DNA of 12,356 bases from positions 124,147 to 136,502 of the forward strand of contig JABVXV010000085.1 of NCBI GenBank assembly GCA_013365325.1. Direction: 5' to 3'. The stretch's first letter is position 1. Every line of letters begins with the position of its first letter. Below the pieces are notes generated by a model, which did not search any database, was not told the origin of the DNA, and was given only the letters and a program-made list of their open reading frames with translations. The translations under genes were made by a program, and so were the position numbers. This DNA is from Dipetalonema caudispina. Lineage: Eukaryota > Nematoda > Chromadorea > Rhabditida > Onchocercidae. Of this stretch, positions 1 to 12,100 are shown piece after piece.

Positions 1-184
1 CTGCTTTTCCGAATCACTTATGAAACACATAAAACAAAATGATATAACTGGTAAAGTAACAATAAATAATGATAAAGAGGTATCAATGTTAAATGATATG
101 GATAAGGCACCGACAACCATTAAGAAAATTGTCCCTGGGCCAAGAATCGATGAGACTAGCATTATGCATTGATATAATATATAC
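1..184 (-). CDS. chs: chs exon (partial): C-terminal transmembrane helices
   Basis: Acceptor ATTTTAG (185), completing the split Trp, then 61 codons that run off the window. It encodes YILYQCIMLVSSILGPGTIF with LMVVGALSISF, and a second hydrophobic run (SLSLFIVTLPVISFCFMCF) ending SDSEKQ. This is the start of the post-catalytic membrane domain, whose helices form the chitin translocation channel. The downstream remainder is outside the window. Confidence 0.95.
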
Positions 185-3100
185 CTAAAATAATATTCTC
201 AAGAAAAGTTGCAAATTTATCAAGAAATTAACGGATATTTTTATCATATGATAATAATCATTTCTACATTTTAAATGAAGGGTAAGTTTTTAGAGAAGAG
301 AGAGAGAGAGAAAGAGAGAAAGGGATATTCTAGAATAGGTCAAGGTTTAAATTAAAATACTAAACAGTCAGATAAATTCTATTAGGAACCATTGTAAAAG
401 CGAAAAATTACTTTTCATGACAATTTAAGCTATAATTATCAGTTTGGTATGCTTTCAGTTGTAGAAATAGAAATATATCTCAAAACTGTGAAATTTTTGG
501 AAAGATTGTTGAAATTTGAAAGATTACTAATTTTTTGAATCAAGTTTTTTTGCCTAAAAATGATCAAATCTTTACCAAATGGAAATCGATTCATTTACAT
601 TGATAACATTTTTGTAATCTTGCAGCAAATCGATAATATTTGCTAATGTGGAAGGTATCCAACGACGACGCTGATTGAAAAATTCATTGAAACCTTCCGG
701 TGCATAAGTTAAAGCATCTGATGCTGCACAATATTCAACCCTATGGATAGAAAGCTGTGAAAAAAAAAAAAGTTTGATGTTCTTTTCGCTTTTTCTCAAA
801 ACTTATACATGTAAATTTTCTGTTTAAATTGATTAACCATTTTAAAAATTTGACATAAATCGCTAGAAAAATTCGATAGATATAAGCACAGTATGGGTAT
901 AAAGACAAAATACTTAAGAGCGCCTGAAAATATAAATGAAAAGTTTTATCATTTCCATTATGATGATAAGTATAAATATATTTAGTCTAAAATTTACCGA
1001 TAACCTCGCTGTAAAAGTAAAGTACATAGCCAACGATCTTCTCCCTGATCATATTGAATAAAATCAACCGGATTTTCGGCCTGAAATGATAAAATTTGAG
1101 AGATTGTGACTAAAATTTGCAAAATAATTTGCGATAAATAATCAGAAAGAAAGGTGATTTTATCAACACAATTTTGCAATATTTCGTTGCGGAAATTAAA
1201 AATCCATTAAATACGGAATAACCTTGGATGCATATCGTCTAGTAACATTATCATCCATAAGAGCCAATGATCGGAACAAAGAAAAGCATCCGGGTGAGCA
1301 AAGCACACAACCGATCATATGTTCGGTTGCCTTCTGTAGCCAATGACCAATTGCATATTCAAATTTTTGATACCATATCATCAGACCTGAAATGAATATT
1401 CTAATATTGTAAGAATTTGAAGGAAAAATTAATCAAAAAAAAAAAAAAAAAATGTTACAAATCTTTAAAATTAACCCTTAAAGTTCATTTTTATGATAAA
1501 AAAACAGTGAAATTTTTCAATTACTTGGAAATCTCAGAATTCTCAAGAGCTTCATCTGCAACCATTACCAGATCCACGTGGATGTATTCGACCACAAGCT
1601 GCTCCAAGACGTCGATCTTTCTTCATCAGATCAACAAGTAGATGAACACATTGCGGTGAAAAATCTACATCGCCATCTAAGGTTAGAATAAAGGTATTCT
1701 CCGAAATTATTTCCTTCCTTACTTCATCGTCCACTTTCATCATTAACTGATAACCGAGCAAATAGTACAAATACATCACCTGAATGATACATTAACAAAG
1801 GTCAAGCAATTAAAAAGAAAATTATAATTCGTTTATGAGGGAAGATATAAAATATCATGAAATATATTTTCTTTCAGAGAAATTGAAAAAAAAAAAACAA
1901 TATGTAATCGATTGATATCGTAACCTGAATTTAGCTAACAGAAAATGAATTTGAAAAGCTTCATTTGAACAGGAGAATTACAAATTTGAATTAATATAAA
2001 AATTGAAGAAACCTGACTCCAACGTTTTCGAACACGAATCTTTTGTTTATCTTTCAAATGTATCATTAGTCTATTTTTACCAGGCATAATGAAGCTGATT
2101 CGTCCACCATATGGTGTTGAAATCTTTTTCGGTGGCCTTAGTCTCATTTGAGTTTGATGCAAAGCACTAAAAAATTTCACTTTTCAACCATAAATAGACC
2201 TGTTCTTCAGTTTTTAAAACTTAATTCAATTTCCATTAAAAAAAAAAAACAAATACGTTTTAAGTTCAAGGAGTAATAAAAAACTAATCAATCAATAAAA
2301 CCTGGCTGCTTCGTCAACTTTACCAACCAATTGTTGAACAAATTTATTGATTACAGGTTCACCATATTCGTTAATATCAAAAGCATCATCAAAAAATATG
2401 TGCGCCTCGAATTCATAATAATCTGGATCGATGATCTGTGAGAATGGAAATTAGAAATTTGAAAAAGAATTAAGTAATATGAAATAAAAATGAAATTTGC
2501 TTCTCTACAGTGCTATCATCTCTAAATTCTATGTAATTTTATTACTTTAAGATATTTCTGAGCATTTCTACGGGCACACTGATCCTCGTCAAGGCGGAAG
2601 ATACTTTTCAACATACAAGTCATCTCTACTGCTGTTTCATGCCACATTGTTGCACAAACATAAATTTTCGTTACCGCATCTGCCGATGATGCCATTTCCC
2701 TTAAGAAAGCATAGAAATCAAGTAACAATGATAGAAATAGTGATAATCAAATGATAAGGAAGTATTAAGCAAGTAACAATGATGGTAATATAGGCACATG
2801 TGCCACGTAAATGATGTGAAATTTTAATTCAAAAATTCTAATACAGAATGATGTGAAATTTATCAATTTCATCTTCAGTAGTTACCGACATTAAACTCTG
2901 AGCAACCATAAGTTAAATTTTTTTAAAAACTAAATTTTAAAAAAGGAGAAAATGTGATATTATATGAATTACTTAACAATCAGACAATTTTTGAATGCTT
3001 GGCTAATCAATGATAAAATCTCTTCCTTGAACAATCAGTCTCTTGACTAATTAAGTAAGGAATTGCTGAGATAATTAATAATGACTTTTTTAGATGATCA

Positions 3101-6100
3101 TTTTTTGCTTAAATGATTAATGGCAAAGCAAACTTTATCATTGCTGTTTCAATTACTTTACCCGTCGAACCACTTGAAAGTGATGCAGTAGGCTTTGCAT
3201 ACGTCAATCCAAAGTTTAGAACACGTGCCGATAAGTCTTCTCCATCGAAATCCAAATCCTAAAAGATAAAAGTATTAAAAAATAGATTTTTTTTAATTTT
3301 TATAATTTCATTTTCTGATTGACAGTATATTCAAGAAAAAAAAAGAGTTAAATGTTTTATGGTACTATAACCTCAGTTCGAATTTTTGTTTTATCATCAC
3401 ATCTTCGATTCAATGCCAAGCATTGATCCGTGAATAGAGCGCTATTGTAGGGTAGAATGAATAGTCTTCAAAAAACAATGATTAGGTAAAATTTCTGAAA
3501 GTTTGAAATTCACACCTTTGAAATCTTTCTACTTACTAATTTAGAGTTCGTTTAAGAATTTTCAAAATTGTTATTAACAGATTTAATTTTTTTTAAACTT
3601 AATGTTTCATAAGAAGGAATTGAGTATTATATTTCTCAAGCGATCGCTAATAACTCCTAAAATACTTCATGCTCCTATTATTTTGTCAAATTTAAAATTG
3701 TTAAAATTCATACTTGGCTGTCTTGGCAAGTCTTTCCTGACGTGGCCTCCAAAGATGTAATGTTATCCATAATTGCACCATTAAAATAGCAAGCCAGATT
3801 TGTGTCACTGGCGAAAGGAAAAATTCCGCCAAATTTTTCGCTGTATCACATCGCCAGAATAATTCCTGAAAAATAGTATTACCGGAAAGATTAAGCCGAA
3901 TATTTTAAAAGACTAGTTCTAATATAATGTAAGTTATAAAGTATGAAAATTAGGCTTTTATGAAAACTACAAACTTAAACGGAGCTACAAAAATCTTGCA
4001 AGATTTAAGGTGAAGAATTCAAAAAAGTTAACGAAATCCTTGAAAATATTCCGCAAACAAAATCGTATATCAATAGAATTCCGTTGCCATTTAGTTACGC
4101 AGAAATTTTCGAATGCCTTCCGGAAAACCTACTTTAGGAAGAAAATTAGTATAATGACAAGTATCGTTGTGTCGTTTCGTACACATTGTGAATAATGAAG
4201 CAACAGTTACTGGAACGCTAAGTACCACCGGTAGCGCAAAACATGTTCGCTGCAGCATTACCTGAAATTTAATTAATGAATCAGACGAAAGTCAAATTTG
4301 TGGGGAATTATTATCTGATGAGTTCGAAAATGATTGAATTCTTATTAATTTATATCGACCAACACTAACTCTTCAACCAAAGATCCTTCCATAGGTAATA
4401 TTAACTACAATAAAGTAAGGCAAAATAAAATGAAGTAAAATGATGAACTGCAATTTGATTCTACAAAAATTTCGAAAAAATAATTCTTCAAAAAAATTAT
4501 TCAAAAAATTTGAAAACTTTTAAGTGTCTTAATTTAATCAGAAAAATTTTCTCTCATTGGTAAGTAAAAAAAAAATTTGTAATTTAGGTTAGAAGAAGAA
4601 AGAAAGAAAGAAAAAAATTCTAATTTTTACCTTACAAGCAAATTTAGAAGTGTGATAAGTAAGTATCACAGCAATAGATTGAATGAAAACAATCCAAAGA
4701 GCATCGAATGATGTTGTATACTGATTCAATTCAACGTAATCATCATATATCTAAAATTAATTAACATAATTAATAATAAAAATTTTCGATAATTTTTTTT
4801 TTTTTTTTGAACAGAACAATGGATTCTGTCTTGTTAATTACTACGATGCATATTTCCGAAAGTCGTATATGTATTTGATGTTTTAAAAAAGAAACTTAGT
4901 CATTCAATAATTTCATTTAATTAATCATTTTTTCATCAAGCCATTTGATTAAATTTATCTTTAGCAGGTAATTAGTATCATTTTGAAGATTGTTTTAAAT
5001 GTTTTAATTATGCATACATTATAAGTATTTGGTGGTATTTCATATTCATCATCATCATCAATCGTACGTTTCTTTCGATTTCTAGAAGATTTTTCAGATT
5101 CTTCTCTGATTGAATTCTCGCGTGGTTTATTTAGTTCAAAACTGTTAACTGTTGGTGAATCAGGTATCACGTTATGATCATCCTGTTTGTTCATTCTTTG
5201 AGATAAAAAGAGTTGTGTTGTTGATGACAATGGAGGTGATAATGATGATTTTTGATGTATTGATTGACTTTGATCCAGAAAAAGTTGGGAATTACGATTG
5301 TTCCATTGATTGATTAGATTACGACTGCCATGATTTTTCAGTATAAGAGATGGTTTTGTCATTTGTATTCCAACGAAATTCAAAGCATTTATAGTTGAAA
5401 TTTCAGCATTTTCTAAAGAGGGATGTATTGTTCACATTTATAGATTTATTTCCTATCGCAGTAATTAGTTAATTCTTTCATTGATTTTCGAAGATAAGGT
5501 GATAAAAGAAATTGAGTAATGAAAGATAGCATTATCGATCAAAGTTTGAAATAGGTTACAATCCAAAAGTGATATATCATACTAGCTTTCATTTCCGAAT
5601 AATTTTTTTACTCTAATATCTAAGCAAATTTCCATTTCCGATATGCATGAATTCGAAATTGAGACCATCCCATCAGTAATGAATTTTCACCTTATAATTC
5701 ATTTTCCACATTTTCCAAAATAATTAAACGCAATACTATTGAATAAATCCTTATTTACTGCAGCAACTAACCATTATTAGCCATTTCCATTTCCATACGA
5801 TCATAGAATTTGTTAATTTGAGTTTGATTCAAATGTCGGGCAGTTATTGTTAACAGTTTTTCTCCAAATGGATCATTTTCGAAGAGATCTTTCGGTGTTA
5901 TACTGAAATTTTTCAAAATTCCGGGAATCATTCCGGAGAATTTTGACAGAACAAAAGTTTAAAATTAAAAAAAAAGAGGTAGAAAGGGCAACCGTGATTG
6001 AATGAAATTAAAGCACGATAGGTTTAGAAGTTTTAAGTAAACTCTAAAAGCATATCAACCTATGACAAAACATCGATAGCTTAATTAAATAAGTAAACTG

Positions 6101-9100
6101 ATCGGAAAATATGAATCATTAGAATTGTATATTCATTTTATAGAGCTTTCACTAATATAGCTAGTCGTATGTGATGGATAGGATCAACTATTTCTAATTT
6201 GTTACTAATTGCTCATAAAATTTCTGATTCAAAAATTTCTCCAAGCATTTATTTGAAGTCAATCTGATCACAGTATCAAATAAATGATATATTAGCAGAT
6301 TGATCAATAGGTATAACGGTGTAAATTTCTGGGTAAGAATTCAAAGTTATCAGAATAATTAAGGAAATTGAACATTAGAAATTTAACTTACTTATTTGTA
6401 AGTACTAAGAATACCATAAGTAAATAAACAATACATTTCCAAATGGAAATTAAAACATAAGTTTTTGATCGTCGTTCATTTAATGCTACAGCAAATCGTG
6501 CAAGTGCTCGAATTGGTGCTAACGCACTTTCAATATGAACAAAATTTTGCCACCAACCAAGTGATATTAATATCAAACATAATGGTAAAATAAATTTATA
6601 TTTTTGAAGTGATACATTTAAATCCTGTAAAATTAAATCATTTAATTAATTCAATTTTCAAAAAGATTATACTTTTTAAAAGAGCATTTGTTTTGCTATA
6701 TCCGATAATCAATACGACAATAGAGGGAAGAAAAAAAAAAAGAAGATATAAATGATGATGACATCAATTATGCATCATTTAGTGAAATTTAGTAAAAATT
6801 AATCAAATACAAACGAATCTAAGATAATATCAATTTTGAATATATTTAATAATGAGCAATAATCTTAAAAGCATTTGTAAACTAAAATTTTTTCAACATC
6901 ATCCGATAACTTATAGTTTGATAATAAGTGAGATAAAATAAATATGAAAGAATTTTAATTTATTTAAATTTTACGGAGGAGGAAAAAAAACTTGTTTAGA
7001 AAGAGAAGATAATAAAGTAAGCAAACATAGATACAATTTTGGCACAAATGAAATATTTGAAACGATTCATTTATTTGTTATTAAGAAAGCAAACAACAGT
7101 CAAATGATATATCAATCAATTGTTGAATTTGCATAATTGTAATTTTCAAAATTGAAATTCAAGTTTTAAACGTTATTCTAATGAATTTTTTCTTTCATTT
7201 TCCTTTCATTCATTTCTCCATGACATTTAAAACAACAATTATTAAATTAGCTGACACTGATTTTATCAACATTTGTTATCAGATAAATTCTCAAATCAAA
7301 AAAAAGTACCAATTGATACGGAAATTATTTTGCAATAGTGTTTTTGGCATATATTATTATCAATGGTAAATTACATGGAAATTGGTGAATTAATGCAAAT
7401 TTTGAATAAAAAGTTAAATTTTGCAATTTTATAGGATTAAAATTTAACTTGCGTTCTTTTATTATTGGACATAAAAAAGATGAAATCTCACCGGTAGTGC
7501 CCATAATGCGACAATTTGTACAATTATGCAAAGAACATCAGCAGCCATAAATAAAATGGCCAAACGATTTGGTTGACGACTTAATAATAACAAAATACTT
7601 GGCACGAAACATGCAAAATTAGTGAGCATTGCACCTACAAGTAATTACTATAATAGCCTAATTTCAATAATAATATCATACAATAACCTTATTTGTGTAG
7701 CAAATTTTTATTACACTATTTGTTTGGTAAATGTAAAATAAGTTACATTTGAATTACTTATTATACTATCGAATATTTCACTTCAAATGATGACTAAAAT
7801 TTCATTAAACCAAACTAACCGGTAATGGCATCCAAATTAGGCAGTATTTTAAATACTAATATACCAACACCAATAGCATTTAATGTTTCCACAATAAAAA
7901 CCTGTAAATGATAAATTGTAGATGAAATTGATAGGATGATAAGCTATAAGTGGCACAAATGATAAAGTAAAGTTGCAAGGGATGATATGTTCTGTTTAAG
8001 GTTAAGTGATAAAATGGTATTTTTGATGATATCAGTAAAATTTGTAGGAAAAACAAAGGAAACAGATTATCAATTCTTCAATTATTAAAATTTACTAATA
8101 ATAGTTTTCTTTTTTAAATTAAATCTCAAAATATACTTACAGTAATAAATTGTACAAATGTCGGTTTTTGGACATTCCGGAAGAAAGCTCGATGAATGGA
8201 ACTGATAAAGCATTGCAGTTCCGGTATGCATAACGAAATATATACCGCCCAAACCCATTTTACGACGTGTATTGGCAATACTTCTATTTGATTAATAGGG
8301 CTTTCTAAAATTTTCCGTTCTTTTTTTTTTTTTTTTGAAATATTATAACAAATAGTTATATTTCTGTTTAAATAATCAAGATGATGAAGTAGAAATCCAT
8401 TTCACTAATAATGATACAATTCTTAATAAATCAATGATTTCAAGAATTTCAACTGAAAATGAGATTATTAAATTTAAGCAAGTAAATCGTTCTAGATACT
8501 AGATCACGGATGATTCAATCCTAATACCAAATCATGAATGATAATAATTAAACTAAGGATATCTTCAACAAAAGCTCATAAAAGTAAAACTAATTAATGA
8601 ATTTTTTAATGTACATCCTTTAATACTCATTGTTTTATGCATATTGGATTGGAATTTCAAATTTTCTCCTTTCTTATTTAATTTTTGAAGTTTTACTTTC
8701 ACAATTTAAACAATAGAGTCATTATAAATTAACATGAAGAACTAAATCTTTTACATTAATTATGCATTAAATAAGCAAACCGGTTCCTCTCAAAACGTTC
8801 TGGAAATGATTTGGTATAAGTAAGCAACTATCCGGTTAACAAATACTCATAAGATGAACAATAATAATATGAAAAAAAAAAAAAACAGCAAGAGAATCGC
8901 TTCAGAGTATTCGAAGGATAATGATTGAAGGAAAAGAAGGAAACCAATTCATTAAATGCATTAATTAATTAATTAGTTAAATCATAAAAGTGTTTGTCAA
9001 CTCGTAATATTTGAAATTTTTTGAAACATTTAGTTAGTTAACTGAAAAGAGATTGGAGTATGAATCAAAATGTTAGACGAATATCAGGAAATTATTAGTT

Positions 9101-12100
9101 TATACTATCTTACAATAATAGGATAAAGATTTGATCACTATCTTAATTATATCATTTCTTTTTAAAATTTCATTGAAGCATTGATTGTTTTATCATTTCA
9201 GCAGTATCATTTATTTCATGCTTTAATTATTTCAACAAATCAATAGCAGTGATATGTATTACCTAATCATAGCACTCATCTATTGCTTACTCATAAATAA
9301 TAACTGATAATAATGATAAGAAAAAAAAGACTTTCCTTATTATCAACATGGATAGTGATATCATGATTTTATCCTCTTCTAATGAGCATCATCATTACGT
9401 ACAACTTTACTTATAATCTTATCTTCTAATAGTAATCATAAATACACGTATCTTCATTTCTTATTTTATTTAAATCTTAATCATAAATATCAGTGATAAT
9501 TGAATGATTTGAGAGGAGAAAAAAAAGATGATTGGTACTTACTGGACCATAATGACACATACCGGGAATTTTGTCGTTACAAACGGTCAAATTCATCTTA
9601 ATGGTACCAATTGCTGAGGTCATCAATAGAAATGTTGCCTTTGCAATGATTGCACTTGACAGTGTAAGAAAGAAGAGGACACAAAAACAGGTTATTTTTA
9701 ATACTTGTAAGCTTACATCATACCAGAAACCTATAAGCTATTTCAATTTTAATATTCATATCAAGGATTATATTTAATTCCAATTAAATTAATTGACATT
9801 AATATTTTCCTGCAAAGGATGATATGAAAGAAGCAAATTTCATTACGATGTTCATTTGTCTTACTAAGTAGGACTTCACAAGTTATGCTTATGTTATCAG
9901 TAAGAGTTAATAAAATACGAATCAATTTTCAACTAAAAAATTTCAATTTAATAGCTTAAAATAATTTTTGTATTTACCTCGATTCAAGTTATCCGGTGGT
10001 GGTGGTAACAAACGGAAAACATCCCATCCTCGTGGTATTGTTGTCCAACTGAAAATGTCAAATATTCTAAAATTTAAACATTTCCAGAACTTTAAAATTT
10101 AACAAAAATCAATTTTCGAAACTTACGAAAAAGTTTCTGTTTTGGAATTTTTAGTGCCAATAGCTTGCATATTGGATGCATACGAATCACTCGGGGTTAT
10201 AGGTAACGGAAAACCACGTGATCGTTTATACATATTTGAATGATTTAGATTATCGAAAGCGGCAGATGGTGAAATGTGATTTGCCCCAACCGTTGCACCA
10301 ACAATAAAACTTTCCGGCTTACCCATCTCAAATAAAAATTTAACAATCATAATATTTGTCTGTAATATACAGCAAATTAGCTAATTCATATCCTACATAA
10401 CACATATTAAGTGTAATATCTACACGTATCACGTAAATCGACTACGTCATTTAACTTTCAAACACAACATAAAATCTGTGGAATAATTATAATACAAGAT
10501 TTTGTTGCGAATTAGCCGATTCATATCTTACGTAAAACATATTATGTATAATATCTACACGTATCACGTAAATCAACTACGTCATTTAATTTTTAAACAC
10601 AACATAAAATTTGTGGAATAATTGTACTACAAGAATTATGTTACGAATGAATTTAATTTCATTGCTACGATACAAGTGTAACCATTTGAAAACCCAAAAT
10701 TTTATTGGATAATGAAAAGAGGTAAAAAGTACTAGGAATGACAATGGATGTTAAAGCAGTAATGATTTTTGTAATGATGGTACTAGTAAGACTAGTTTTT
10801 GCACTGATGGATATTGTTATCGTTACAGCAAGCAATAGTAGAAGTAGTAAGCATTATTATTGTTGTTGCAGTAGTACGATATTGTTGTTGTTGTTGCAGT
10901 AATACTAGCAGTAGTAGATGTTATTGTTGTTGTTGTAGTAATATTAGCAGTGGAAAAAAATGAAGTATTTCTTACAGTAATTACTCCTTACAGTAATAAC
11001 TTCTAAATATGATAGATATATATCATCGTTCTCCTTCAAGATATATCTCTTCGAAAAATTCCAATGAATGTTGTAAGAGGAGGAGTTAGTCAGTCTATAT
11101 TATTATTATTATTATTATTTTTTTTTTACTTCTCAATTTTAACTTTAAATGCAGATCTTTTCATTTCATTTCATTTCATCTTTTCATTTCTAACAACATA
11201 TATGATGATGTTATTTGATTGTGATCCGATAAACTTGTTCATAGTTTGAATCATCCAGAAAAAATATAACGAGAAATCTGGATTTGAACTGGAAATAATA
11301 TAAGAGATGTGTAAGAAAATGATTTCAATCCGGATTTGCTTACCAGATGTTTGTTATTTGTTGATGACGATGGTAATCATATTCGAAAAGTTAGATGAAA
11401 GAAGAAGGGAGAAAAAGAGAGAGAGAGAGAGAAAGGAAATAATGATCGATTGATCAAATTTCAATAGTTAAAAGGAATAAATGAATGGATAAAATAAGTA
11501 TTCACTAACATAACATAAAATACAAAATTTGGAAACCTGAATCACCGGTATAACGAATGTTATATTTAAATTTCTTCCATCACTTGTTTTTTTCAATGTT
11601 CTATCTTTTGTACAAGAACTGGTTCAAGAAATAGTATAGAGTTGAAATCCCGAAATGTTAAATTAGGCTTAACATTATTTTTATGGCAATAGTAAACGAT
11701 GAAATTTATAAAATCTCTTAACAAATAACCAAAATGATTTCTTCTCATTCTCTTATCAGCTAATAATCAAAAAAAAAAAAAAAAAAAACTGATGTGATAC
11801 AATTTCCGCTGAACATAGAAATAAATTATTTCCATAAATTATTCGCATCATTAGTTGTGTAACTATTATTATAATATTAAATGATTATCATTAAAATCAT
11901 CCGTAAAAAGAAATAAGTACCACTCCTGACAAAATTTAAACATCACTATCATTCTTATCAGTACCATAATCTTTCATTTCATCACTATTATCACTCATAT
12001 CATTATGTTTTACTTAGACGTAATTTCATTTACACACCTGAATATTTGTAGTTCAAGTGGTAAATTTTTGAAAACCAATCATAAACTCCGTTCGAGGACA

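Larger units (their letters stand above)
10360..11234 (-). other. Large intron or 5' region, 875 nt
   Basis: If the exon ending at 11235 is real, this is its downstream intron; if the AG at 10360 is a trans-splice site, it is promoter/outron. It contains the 135-bp tandem repeat, the triplet tract and the ATT/TTTCA microsatellites. No convincing exon lies inside it. Confidence 0.6.

Noticed and set aside
741..760. Alternative poly-T/CACAG acceptor for the QRRRW exon
   Set aside because: It would add 14 nt between the conserved GYR and VEYCAASD and shift the frame; the CCATAG acceptor at 741 restores both.
1435..1452. Poly-A runs as retroelement tails
   Set aside because: No target-site duplication, reverse transcriptase remnant or SINE promoter box was seen beside any of them.
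1417..1641. Plus-strand open stretch with poly-Lys
   Set aside because: It starts in an intronic poly-A run and is then antisense to the DGD exon; no motif of its own.
3441..3446. Alternative ATAG acceptor for the LNRR exon
   Set aside because: It would remove the family-conserved LFILPYN; the upstream GAAG acceptor keeps it and matches the phase from 3714.
4010..4195. Plus-strand 61-codon ORF
   Set aside because: It overlaps the secure minus-strand exon at 4133-4261 and intron sequence; basic low-complexity protein without motif.
7181..7531. Short ORFs on both strands around 7.2-7.5 kb
   Set aside because: Mostly intronic AT-rich sequence; the minus one only enters the next exon in the wrong frame. 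Flanking exon phases already agree without them.
9571..9777. Plus-strand 68-codon ORF
   Set aside because: Antisense shadow of the membrane-helix exon at 9543-9730.
10372..10641. Tandem repeat as CRISPR or satellite array
   Set aside because: Only two 135-bp copies without a repeat-spacer pattern, inside a eukaryotic gene.
10744..10902. Plus-strand 52-codon ORF starting MDVKAVMIFVMMVLVRLV, signal-peptide-like
   Set aside because: Its second half is the GTT/GTA triplet tract (poly-Leu, Cys, Ser), it has no flanking gene signals, and it falls in an intron or 5' region. The openness follows from the repeat.
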